Source: Reticulitermes speratus (taxonomy: Eukaryota > Arthropoda > Insecta > Blattodea > Rhinotermitidae). Taken from it: a stretch of DNA of 64,000 nucleotides. Numbering within the stretch: the first letter of the stretch is position 1; each line of letters starts with the position of its first letter. Positions 37,263 to 47,885 of this stretch are shown in pieces. Location: the NCBI GenBank assembly GCA_021186555.1, contig JAJKFL010000005.1:38703135-38767134 (forward strand), given 5' to 3'. The notes beneath the pieces are model-generated. The model was given only the letters and a program-made list of their open reading frames with translations, did no database searches and was not told where the DNA came from. The position numbers were made by a program, and so were the translations under genes.

Positions 37263-37968
37263 AAATGAATTGTTAACGTAACAACTGAGAGATTGCGGAA
37301 ATGTTAATTTCACGGTCTTTTCGAAAACGAAATAAACCCCTGGACCAAGGATTTAAGTGAGATATGTTAAATAAGAGCCCGGTTTTATCCTCACATATTT
37401 CTGTATTACACTCTGTTGTGTTTCGTTGGTCTAAGGCTGACTTGTGTAGAGCGCTTCGATGTGTTGCTTCTACGTAAGCTCGCATTCCTAATTGCCGGGG
37501 ATGGCATGTCACACGTCATGTTATTTCGTGGTCCTGTTTTCACTGTTTTTCTTTCCCACATATCGTATGTATGATATTGCACACATTTCACGTGGCTTAG
37601 TTGGCATTAGCGTGGCACAACAATAGAAATTCCCTTCCTCCGACACAGTAGGAGACGATTCTTGAGCTTAGAATTCCATCCACCCGCACCCCCGTAATCC
37701 TCGACATCTGATTGGGAGATTTTCATTATTCAGAAGTGCCTTGAAGCTGCAGAGTGTTTCTGCAATGGGAGTGGGACTAGTGAGAGAGAACTGGTAAATT
37801 GTTTATATTAAACAGAAGACGTAACGCTTTGTTTATTGACGTTAGTGCATATATTCATCTAATTACTGTTACCTACGCGAAAAATGGTCAGTCCACAAGG
37901 AAAAAAGAAAAGCGGAAAATGTAAAACTAGGAAAGTTTTACATGTAGGAGATAAACTCAGTAATATGG
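37263..37968. other. No gene recognised
   Basis: Open frames on the minus strand at 37273-37591 carry no motif. Confidence 0.4.
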
Positions 37969-38265
37969 GGCACGCGTTGGCGCAGTTGGTTGAGGCTCTG
38001 CGCTACAAGCCGGAAGGTCTCGGGTTCGATTCCCGATGGTGTCATTGACATAATCCTTTCGGTCGCACTATGGCCTTGGGGTCGACTCAGCCTCTAACAG
38101 AAATGAGTACCAGGAATATTTCCTGGGAGGTAAAGGCGGGCGGTGCGTAGGGCTGACAACCTTACCACCTTCATGTGCCGATTGTCTAGAAATCTGGGAG
38201 CCACAACCTTCTGGGACCCTAAGTGCCTGTCCAGGCCTGTAATGGGATTGCTTTACCCTTTACTC
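37969..38265 (+). repeat. tRNA-derived SINE Z, copy 1, near complete
   Basis: The A box 'tggcgcagttgg' at 37978-37989 and a perfect B box 'gggttcgattccc' at 38022-38034 form a tRNA-like head. The body includes 'cctttcggtcgcactatggc', 'cagcctctaacagaaatgag', 'tcctgggaggtaaaggcggg' and ends 'gtaatgggattgctttaccc'. The second copy is at 56186-56482. A 67-codon open frame in the body (from 38143) is a by-product shared by both copies and is not a gene. Confidence 0.82.
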
Positions 38266-38737
38266 AGTAATGTGGAAAAGACGCGCACATGTGTATACGC
38301 ACGTACGTGTATAAACAGAATGCGGGTAGACGAAGATAAAGCATGAATACATGCTGCATTACATTACGTTCATAGAATATCTAATTATTTACCAAAGTGG
38401 AACACTCAGAAAATTTTATAGGAAAAAATAAATAAACGATCAGCCCTATGCATATAGTGTATATATGCGAGTATAATGCTGCGTACTTCAGGTTGCGATT
38501 GTCGGAAAGGTCTGTCCTCCTAAATGAGTGAAATTGGAAGAGAAAAAACATGTTTTTTTACCAGGTTGTTAAATAAAGACAATTACGTGGTTAAATTTTA
38601 TGTGTTAAAATTTTAATTGGTAAATCTCGTCGTGCAGTATTAGTATTCAGTATATAAATAAATTAAAGAATAAATATAAATAGGGCGTATATCCCAGTCG
38701 GTACAAAAATATTTATTCAGATATTCACAACTTATCG

Positions 38738-38945
38738 GGGCCGGGGCATCTTAGTTAGTATAATGACTAGGCCACGGGTTGTACAAGTGGGAAATAATTT
38801 TTCGATTTCCGGCAAGGGCATGAGATTTAGCTCTTCTCCAAAACGTCCAGACCTGCTCTGTAGGTCACCCGGCCTCCTATTCAATGGAGAGTGTGGGCTC
38901 TTTGGGCCGGTAGAGAGCTGCCTGGGCGTTAAGCTAACCATTCAC
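38738..38945 (+). repeat. tRNA-derived SINE X, copy 3
   Basis: Plus orientation: 'ccggggcatcttagttagta' and 'taatgactaggcc' (A-box region), a weak B box, then 'cggcctcctattcaatggag'. It abuts the foldback element directly to its right. Confidence 0.65.
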
Positions 38946-38951
38946 TTCCAT

Positions 38952-39320
38952 TTATTGTTAAGTCACCAACTGAATGCACTATTTATTTTAAAAAACACTA
39001 TATGGTTCTTAAAATATTTTAGTAAAACAAGAGAAGTGAAGAATAACAACGATAATTTTTACAGTTTTAATATTAATTTTGATACTCTTATCATATGGTG
39101 TGAAGTGACAGTACAGACTAAACACAGTGAAGGTGGTGATTTAGCATTTATACAATGACCAATGTATAGACGTGTTTATATACAAGCAAGTTTTCTGGCA
39201 CCCCTGAGGATGGCTTCATGAGGAAGCCGAAACGTATGTAGGGTTTTACCAAAATGTTTTAAGAAACCATATAGTGTTTTTTAAAATAAATAATGCATTC
39301 AGTTGGTGACTTAACAATAA
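38952..39320 (+). mobile_element. 369-bp foldback element with a hammerhead-like motif
   Basis: Arms 38952-39028 and 39243-39320 are inverted copies of each other, about 78 bp at roughly 95% identity (both contain 'gttaagtcaccaactgaatg'). The 214-bp centre carries one hammerhead-like motif at 39201-39243 that ends at the inner edge of the right arm. No transposase frame is present. The layout suggests a non-autonomous element related to Penelope-type terminal repeats or a composite foldback unit. Confidence 0.7.
39201..39243 (+). ncRNA. Hammerhead-ribozyme-like motif 1
   Basis: In order: CCC (39201-39203), CTGAGGA (39204-39210, fits CUGANGA), an extra T, stem II GGCTTC/GAAGCC (39212-39217 and 39223-39228) closed by a 5-nt loop, GAAAC (39229-39233), loop GTAT, GT (39238-39239), A (39240), GGG (39241-39243). 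CCC can pair with GGG as stem I, and the AC/GT pair makes the two-base-pair stem III known from Penelope-element hammerheads. Cleavage would be after A39240. The T between CUGANGA and stem II is not canonical and may lower or abolish activity. Confidence 0.6.
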
Positions 39321-39469
39321 TTGTGAAAAATGCACGGTGATTATAGAATAAAGTACATCCACTTTCGTCTTGTGCCGAGGTTAAGAATAAGTGGAGCTAT
39401 ACATCCACACCGCCCCATATCTAATTGGCGTGCACGGGAACAACTTTTTCTTTACACTTCACGCCTCTT

Positions 39470-39545
39470 AAGTGCTCCATGTGGGGGCACGTGAAGGACA
39501 TGTTCTACCGGCAGAAGCCGCAGGAGAGTGAAGACCTTCGCAGCG
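39470..39545 (+). pseudogene. Possible transposase C-terminal scrap
   Basis: One frame reads MWGHVKDMFYRQKPQESEDL followed by RSES and stops. 'W-G-x-V-K-D-x-x-Y-x-x-x-P ... D-L' is the usual sequence after the last catalytic residue in Tc1/IS630-like insect transposases. Only about 25 residues support this. Confidence 0.4.
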
Positions 39546-40132
39546 AATCATGAGTCCGCTGATTGCATGAGGAGAAAGGAAAAAATTACTCGAAAGCAAC
39601 ACATTCTCTTTGACACGCGCAGAAATGTGCGTAGAGAAAGGTGGAGGTTATTTTGAACAGTAGGCCTGATTAATGTAACATAACTAACAATGAACGCTTT
39701 TATGTATATATAATCGGAATTGATGGTATTCTTCAATGTTGTGACACAATTACGTTCACTAACATAACTAAGTCAGTAACACAACTGAAAGGTGATGTGT
39801 TTTGTTTGTGGTACTACCTGACACCTAATTTTCTTTTGATGTTATACATAGTGCAGGGTGAGACTTAATTGCTGCCTTGTTTTGGTGCTATAGGACGCAT
39901 GTTGTTAAGGCTTGATGGATATCTTTCTTTTGTGCTGTTATCTGACACATAACACTGTTTTTATTTGTACAGTGTTAAAAACACATGTACTGTAAACTTT
40001 TTGGTTACAGACACGTAGTGCATCAAAATGTTCGTAGCGGCGTAACGGTTGATCATCTGGAGTGGGTTTATGACATTTTGTACTCAAAATGACTCATAAT
40101 GACATCGTGAAGTTTGGAACGCTCTGCGTGTG

Positions 40133-40170
<38 letters not shown>

Positions 40171-41427
40171 TGCATAGGTATGGCTTTCACATTTCACATC
40201 ATGTCAGAGAGATATCTGTCCACGTCTTTCTATACCGAGATTGACGTTTCGATTATTCTCGGTGCTTTTTTTTTTTTTTTTTTCAAATACGGCTATTTTT
40301 CATTCGAGACCGGCCATCGTTCAAAACCGCTACGCTCTAGTTGCTATTTCCATATGCATTAATTAAGTCATTACGTATGAGGTAATGAGGCATGATGAGT
40401 TCACCACAGATATCCATGCATGACAAAACCCGACGTAGCGTCTTGTGAGTTATTCACAGATATGCGTGTTTGACAGCCTTTGCTACGTCAGCAAATAGTC
40501 CAAAATGATTAAGCTGCAGACGTAATCATTCCCTGCAAGTAATGTCACTTGTTTAAACAGGAGTTAGCCTTCGGTGGAAGGGAAAACTTAATGATTTAGT
40601 ACCGAACATCGATTGGTGGTCTCAGAGTTGGCAATAATAGATTCCAGAACCCCGAGGCTGCTTCGTCTACTTGGGCTTACGTTGTTCATGCTTACATCTG
40701 CAAGAAGGGGAGGAGCGACTGGAACTGACTACATGGCAAAAAAAATGGATTAAAAAAGGCAGATGAGAAGGAAGCACGAAATTGGAGCATAATTTGGTAT
40801 AAATAAATGATGAGGAAATGTGGAGACAGTAAATATGAAAATGAAGTATGGGCATGAGGTTACGTTATAAGCTTGCAGGAGAAAGTTCCTTGTGTGGGAG
40901 AAGGTAATTTTTGTGTGGCGGGAAGAGCTGATGGCTTTGGTTTGGTGGTGAAGCAGCAACCTGCTGATAAGGACAGTGATGACAAGACAGAGGTCCAAAT
41001 GTGCACGTTAGAGCGGAACGTAAAGTTTAAAAGTGAACCATGTTGAGTAATGTAAAGGAGAACATACGGCTTGTGAACACTCCGTTACTAAGTTCCTCAT
41101 TAGTAATGCTTTCCTTTCCTCTTTGTGTTTTTCTATTTATTTTGTTGTATTTTACTCTTTATTTCATTATCTTGAATGTACCGTCCTTATTTCCATTCCA
41201 TTCGCTTCCCGCTTTTATTTTTCTTTCTAGTACCCTTTTGCACAGGCATCTCAGGAATACCTATAATATTTCGAATCTTGGCTGTGAATTTCTTGTTGTG
41301 ACTGGCTTACAGAGGGCAATGTACGTAAGTAGCACTTTCTTGTGCCACTGAACAAAAAGTAATGTGCTTAGTGACATTCGAGTTTTGCTTCTCCCTTTTA
41401 AGCACAGGTTCGCGGTGAGCTTACCTC
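39546..41427. other. No gene recognised; simple repeats
   Basis: (GT)n at 40137-40168 and T18 at 40266-40283 are the only clear features. The 103-codon frame at 41040-41351 is a hydrophobic product of pyrimidine-rich sequence and is not convincing. Confidence 0.45.
40136..40168. repeat. (GT)n microsatellite
   Basis: About 16 GT units, nearly uninterrupted. Confidence 0.9.
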
Positions 41428-41705
41428 ACGACATGAATGCATGTGGAGGAGTGGAGGTATAGCGCCCCTTATTCTTAACCTCAAGACTAGATTGTGGTGA
41501 GTAGACAGCTTCACTCCACGGCTGCCTTTCTTTCGGGAAAAGCGACCCCCGTACATATTGAACAGGAAGCTGGGTGGGCCCGAAACCCTCTCTGGATCCT
41601 TATGAGGACAGAAATATGCGTCTTGTACTGGGAAATGGACCACATTTCCTCGATTGTCCAGCCCGTAGCCTAGTCACTATACCGACGACGCTACGCTGGA
41701 TCCGC
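41428..41705 (-). repeat. tRNA-derived SINE X, copy 4
   Basis: Minus-strand copy: 'gaggagtggaggtatagcgc' and 'ggaagctgggtgggcccg' in the body, 'cagcccgtagcctagtcact' and 'ataccgacgacgctacgctg' at the head end. Best preserved head of the family after copy 1. Confidence 0.7.
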
Positions 41706-44695
41706 GACTTCAACACAGAGGAAACCAAAAAACGTGAGAATTTTGCAATACATCGCTTAAAACTATACATAACTGGGAACAAAACTAACAAATACAAATA
41801 AATTTAAGTCGGTCGCTTGTCATCGTGGTGTGGCGCCTCTTTACACTGTGAATGGAGCAGGCAGTCACGGACAGCCGACAGTCAACGGTCTTCCAGTTAG
41901 GGATGAACTGCGAAGTAATAACTAATTACCATGTAAAATTAGTGCGTTTGGTTGAGGAACTGACTTTATTTTCTAATATGGGGTTACAGATCGATTACAG
42001 AGAGAGAAACGAAGTGAAATGATAACACTATGCGTGTTGTTTTAAAATGTTATGTCGTTTACATGTGGTTGCTGAAAAAACTAGATAAAAATTCTTGAGA
42101 TACACCCTGTGACAATATTGTTTTTTCACCAACGGCCATGGAATACAGCGAAAATCCTACCGCAAAAAACAACATATAAGTGCACAAAGAAACAAACGGT
42201 GGGGCCATGCAATCCTTCAGAAGAGCTTAACGGAATTTGAAAACTGAAGCAAAGGGCGCTAAGGGAGAGGGAGATTCGGAAGGGATTGAAAAAGAGAGAT
42301 AAAATAACTGGGGTGAAAAATGTCTCCCGGTTTGGATTAAGTGGTAGGTGGTTTGGATGGTACGTACAGAGGGTGGAATGATCAAACGTGGCAACGGTAG
42401 ACCTGTTCTGACTCGCAAGAAATTTTGTTCCTAAACACCCATACATTTACTGCTGTCTTAACGGCGATATATCCTGCAGCATCAGGACCGCTAATCCTAA
42501 GCCACGTCCTGTTCTCACAGTCTGTTTCTCTGTTGTATAGCGGTGCGCAAATCCCGGCGACTACATTTCGTACGGTGGTGCCTAATATTTGTGGGTCCTC
42601 TGTACTGAACGTGCTTAATATCAGCCTTCTGGTGCCTAGAATTTTGAGGTGGCTCCTAAATTTTTGGAACATTTATGCGCCCCTGCTGTTGTAGATCCAT
42701 TTTAGTATTACGGTCTTATACACCTCTTCGTCTTCCAAGCAATTTATAACGACTCGAGTGCGAGTGTCAGCTTTGGTTCTGGTGTTACACTAAAATGCAC
42801 TCGTAATTGAGAAGGTCAAAGCTGACCACAGAAATTTGCATTTAAGTTATTACTATTAATATTCTGAATTGTAAATATCTCACGACTGTCTTATATACAT
42901 GGTAAATTTGTTTCCCACTGAAGTTCCAGTCACGGAAGCAGACGTCCCTGGACGAACAGGTATCTTTCACTTGCCCTAGCATGCAAGTGGGTGAAGTTCT
43001 GAAAATATCGGTAAAAGCCAACAAATTTAAATTTCTGGGACATAGGAGGTAAATGCATAGCTTTAAAGTGGAAATAAAGCAAGAATTATTTTATTCGCTA
43101 ATTAAGCAGACTTCGAGCAGAAAAAAAAAAGATGCACTACCGAAACTTTGGAAGGCATGTCATTGTGACGGCGTATGGAAGAATAAATTACAAATTAGTG
43201 ACCACAGGAAAAAATAATTGCGTATGCATTATGAAAGCCACAAGGATAAGTAAAGGTTTTATGAATTACAAATATTTATTTAAAAGAACCTTAGTGAAAT
43301 ACTAATAATGACAGAAGAAAATGATTTTCGTGCAGGAAAATACGTGGGCCTTATCAATAGTCAGGAATAAGAGAATAGGCGGAAATGAAAGCAGAAAAGG
43401 AAGAAACAATAAGGAATAACAAAAAAACACAAGGAATTTGAGGAGAATGTGAAGGAATAGTAAGAGTAAGAAGCGAAGTAGTAGGGATATAATACTGCGA
43501 GAAAATAAATTATCTTAGAAAAACTCCTTGCTATGTGTTAGCCCTGGAGAACAAGATTCATATACGAAACATTTTTAAAGTATGCAGATGTATGTCTGTA
43601 TGGGTGCAACAAACGTGTGTGGACGCGTATTTACGTACATACGAGAACTCTGTATTTTCTTTTGTGGCTCTCACAATGAAGGAACTGGTTGCGAGCAGTC
43701 GGTTTCATGCAGCGTGGAATTACAGTTGCATGAAGCTAACGGTTTGATTCCGGTTTTGAAAAAGGCAAAATACGTTTACTAAGTTTCAAACAGCTGAAAT
43801 TTCATAGTTGTATTCGTTTTCAACTCAGAATAGGCGTTTTACCTTCTTCGTATCGGGAAATACAGCGCTAGTTTCATGCTTCTGAAGTCTCAAGTTGCAT
43901 GGAACTAATTGCTTGAAAACAGTTTCTTCGGTGTAAGCACCGCTTTACGCATCATACTGATCATGGGGTCGAATAGGCGATTCTGAGATATCTTCCCACC
44001 CTGGCTGCGGATTGCTAGTAGGGAGAGGCTGCTGCATGACAACCTCTTACGAGCAGGAGAGTTAATTGTCTGGTGGTGGTGATGGTGGTGGTGGCGGCAG
44101 ATCCTCCCCCATCTATCGCCCATGTATTCAGCCGGAAAAAAATCAAACGGAGAGAAAGAAATCAGTGGCGGTTCGAAGTAGTTGGCAAGGGGTTATATCT
44201 GTCAAGCAGGAATGTAGACCCTAGTACAAAACTAATTGACTCATCGGGCGTTCTCTGTATGCCCGGTGAAAGCAAAGAAGTTAAAGTTTAAATTCTGCCT
44301 GTAATTAATTAATTAATTAATTCAGCACGAAGTCAGTGAAGATCCAGGGGGAGCTGAGATCTTTTGAAATATATGTAAATTTTCTTTGGGCAATTTTCTG
44401 TAGGATGTCAAGTAAAAACATGGCGGCTGCAACGAACCTAGTTTTTGATTTCATGGCTATAAGTTGTCAACGCACTGCAACTGGACACTTGAATGTTTTT
44501 TTTTTTAAATACAGACCATAAATGTGCCTAGAAAGTCTGTTTGAAAGTTGCTGACAGGTACAAATATGGCGGCAGTGCGAAACTTCCGAACTTTTGTCTG
44601 GCAACGTGTTCGGAATCTGCACTAATGAAAATTATGCCCAGAAATACATCTACAGATTTTATGTAACGCCACGAAGCCAGCGTTTTTCTGGAGAA
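41706..44695. other. No gene recognised
   Basis: Antisense frames of about 90-106 codons at 42126-42694 have no recognised domain. 43360-43470 is purine-rich. (TGG)n-like sequence at 44073-44096 and (TTAA)n at 44306-44322 are simple repeats. Confidence 0.4.
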
Positions 44696-44940
44696 GGAGA
44701 CGAGAAAGGACGCTCGCGTATTTGTAGTTAAAAAGAGTCCCTCAACCTCAAGAATCCTATAAATTAGCTTCATCACTGTGCTCCCCGCAAGTAGCCGGTA
44801 ACCAGTAACTGTCATGAGAAAAAATAACCTAGTACACACCCACCATGTTTTTCCTAAGATCCATTCTACTCTTCTTTTCCGATCTATGACTAGGTCTTCC
44901 AAGTGGTCTCTTTCTTTCAGGTTTTTCAATCAAATTTTAT
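44696..44940 (-). pseudogene. LINE family A 3' end
   Basis: The minus strand reads KPERKRPLGRPSHRSEKK then RMDLRKNM near 44850-44925, followed out of frame by the degraded 'D-W-x-x-L-A-Q-D-R-D' region and a block near HSDEANL. The basic GRP...MDL block identifies the ORF2 tail of family A. An alternative 133-codon frame over the same DNA (44528-44929) is the out-of-frame reading. Confidence 0.72.
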
Positions 44941-45213
44941 GTTTAAAATTTCATTAGAGGCTCCTCTTACGGTGCGAAGATCTAGATTCTCTTCCAACCT
45001 TCAAGATGGAGGGTAACCAATTGTCTGTTGTCCGCATATATTTGCAACTACCTTCCCTGCCCGGGGTCGTCTCCCCCACTCGCAACATGTGGCTCAGTAC
45101 CGCAGTGATAACAAGGAACCTAGTTAACATGGATCATTTAGTGTTGTAATTGAGCCTTGAGGTTCTAACGGTGGAATATTTGATATCTGACACCGTCTTG
45201 TTTGGTATACGTT

Positions 45214-45279
45214 TACAGACGTTTCAGAGGCATGTGCTGCCTCATTCGTCTACCTGACGAGGAGAACAGCAGGATCGTC
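45214..45279. ncRNA. Head-to-head hammerhead-like pair 2
   Basis: The minus-strand motif at 45214-45250 has 'gacgaatga', stem II GAGGCA/TGCCTC, GAAAC, loop GTCT, GT and A. The plus-strand partner begins CTGACGA at 45254, followed by 'ggagaacagcaggatcgtc', a decayed copy of the same module. Only 3 bp separate the two, and they read outward. Confidence 0.45.
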
Positions 45280-45448
45280 TTAAAATTCGATATATCTGCC
45301 AGATAACACGGCGTCAATCTACAAAAACCGCTATCTTAAATTTTATAATTACTAATTTACAGTTATTGCTAATAATAGAAACTACAACGAAGATATCATA
45401 ATGCTATTTTTCTTTGCCTATTAAAGCAGGAATTTACACCTGGTGACC

Positions 45449-45496
45449 ACACACACACGCACACACACATACACGCACACACACACACACACACGC
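45449..45496. repeat. (CA)n microsatellite
   Basis: About 23 CA units with interruptions (CG, TA). Confidence 0.9.
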
Positions 45497-47755
45497 GTTT
45501 AATTTACGCGGTTAGTCTCTACAGAAGAGTCTTGTTTAACCCAAAACATAACAAGTGTGGCATCACATTGTAAATACCATTGTTGCTTCATAAAACCTGG
45601 AAGAACTACGTGCCCAGTGGTAATTATTTTTTAGCAAATTTATATTTGATTGGTTTCATTTAATAATTACTGAAACTTTCGACTGAGTTATTTGGGTAGA
45701 TGAAAATAACTTCTATCGCGGTTTGTGTGTGTGTCTGTGTGTGGAAGCGGGTTGTGTATGGAGAACGTAAGCCAGCGGTACTTCTTTTTGCTGTAATATT
45801 ACGTCACGTGCTGCACTTGGACTCTCATTACAAAGAATAGAAGTCCATTGGGAGACATAGATAAAGAGAAGAAAAATTTTTTCCAATTATTAGTGAAAGG
45901 CTAATTGACCCGAGCTCTATTTTTTATTCTTGTTCATTCTGAATGGAGCATTTACGGAACTAAAAGTTCTTTCTGTTTCTTTTTCCATAATACCAGAACG
46001 ATCAAAGGACATGACTTGCTGTCCTTTGCATTTTTATCCTCTTCAATTCGCCATTTTGATACAGCTGTAAGAACCAAAAATCTAATGACGTTGCCCCTTT
46101 TTATTTACGGTTTCATTTACAATATAAACCGCCTTTCAGTAGTCAGCTTTATTGATGATGAATAGTGATCCTTATTTATTCAAGACGTACTATCCCTTGG
46201 CTGAAGTGTGTAAGCCAGGCGAGTTATAAAGGTGTGCATTATTATCGTATTTGCTCAACGAATTAAGGATGTATTGTTTGAGACTTTTAAGGATAGGATC
46301 CTTGCCAGAGTAATGTTGTTGATGGAGTAAGTAGTACCATACGGAAACACGTAGGCACATTTTAGTCGCATAGTCACTTGTAAGACCTAGACGTGTCTGA
46401 GAAGATAATATAAATTATTTGCTTGAGAAATATTGACTGCCGATTTCGACTGAATTAGCTGGCTGAGAACGGGCCAAAAACGGGCTTGTGTGAAAATTTT
46501 GTAAACTTCCATGTTTCGTAAAAGCATAGAATTTGTTGATTTACAAAGTAACCGTCTACAGCTCTGTGTTGTTGCCAGTACTTGGATAGATTTTGCTCTC
46601 CTTTTGACGTAAAATGTGGTTCGAAATATTGCTGCTTGTTGTGATCAATCAGTTCTATTTTCTGTTATAATCGATCAGTTCTTATTCCCACAGACTTCAT
46701 TGTAAAAAGGATGAGTCTACCTTGGCGGTTACTTTCAAGAGCACTGCTTGTTTGTTTATAAAAGGGTATGATTATAGTTACGTAGCCGTGTTTTTCATAC
46801 GGGTTTTAATGGATTTACATGGTATGGATCCATAATCCAACCTCCGCTTTCGTGGGTTTTAAACCAATTTCCTTTTGCCTTCGTCCTTTTTTTTATAGGT
46901 TTAAAATAAGAGACAAGCAGCAGGGAAATGGGAAAGGGGGAGTGGGTAATAAAGGATCTAATTACCCAGCTTACAATGTATTTATGACAGTGAATACAAC
47001 TTCTTTTATTGGTTCCTGCAGTCCGATTTTAGAACCGTTTAATTTAATTGAATATTAGTAACGGTTTCTAATATGATCCTGTATATTCAAATAAAAATAG
47101 CTAAAATATGTAGAGAGCAGTGGTTCTTTTTCTCTTTTTGAACTATTTTCTCCACTTAAATCCCGCATCTCTTAATACGTGTTCTACTTTTCATACGTTC
47201 CATTTTGGAGCAAGCTTTTTAGTTTTCACTTAATCGTCTTTTAATATTTAGCATGGATTGTGTTTTTATTGTAGATGCTTTTGTTTTATGTAGGTTATTT
47301 AACAGTTAATCGATTCTGTGAGATTTAAAAATATTTTGTAAACACCTAAGTGCAAATAGCCTATAGACTACGACCACCTCCCATCACCTGTCACCAAAAA
47401 CCAACAACGAACAAAGTGTTGCGTTTATAAGAACAATCCAGTGTTCTGATTAAATATATTTTCCTGAAAGTATCTCTTACGCCTAAAGTAATCGCAAAAA
47501 GTTGTTACATCGGGCACTTCTTTTTATATAACGCTAATATCCATTCAATAAAATCATTCCAGATACTATAACTTTTTAAAAAATATGATAATTTAAGGAT
47601 TTTTATGAACTGCGTGCGATCTGGAGGATTTTTAATTGCCTACAATTGAAAATACCAATAGGACAGCCTTGAGAATTTCTAAGATTAAAACGAAACTGAA
47701 GACGTTAGACGTTCTGAAGGCGGTGACTAAGAATATTATCCTACCATCTTTGTAA
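45497..47755. other. No gene recognised
   Basis: (GT)n-like at 45725-45743. Open frames at 45905-46165 and 46819-47058 lack recognisable motifs. Confidence 0.4.
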
Positions 47756-47885
47756 ATGTGACGCCGTGTAGGCTGGCAGCTGATTCCCAGTGTTTCGAAG
47801 GCGCCTTCCGCCTTCGTTTGTAAAACAGATGATCCAGAAAATGGCGGCAGTGTATTTCTCCGAAGCAAAATACACGGCGTCACAT
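47756..47885. mobile_element. 130-bp MITE candidate
   Basis: Perfect 15-bp terminal inverted repeats (ATGTGACGCCGTGTA and its complement) bound a 100-bp interior that contains a further palindromic block 'gaaggcgccttc'. No coding potential of its own. The target-site duplication is unclear, so the superfamily cannot be assigned. Confidence 0.65.

Noticed and set aside
37969-38040. Functional tRNA gene (clean A and B boxes)
   Set aside because: The boxes are followed by a 220-bp body shared with a second copy at 56186, and no acceptor-stem pairing is evident. It is a SINE head.
38143-38346. Conserved small protein (similar frame at 56366)
   Set aside because: Conservation is explained by the two copies of SINE Z; the frame is not maintained outside it.
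41040-41351. 103-codon membrane protein
   Set aside because: The hydrophobic residues come from a T-rich tract; no homologous pattern recognised.
44528-44929. 133-codon minus-strand gene
   Set aside because: Out-of-frame reading of a LINE family A tail whose true frame gives the GRP basic block.
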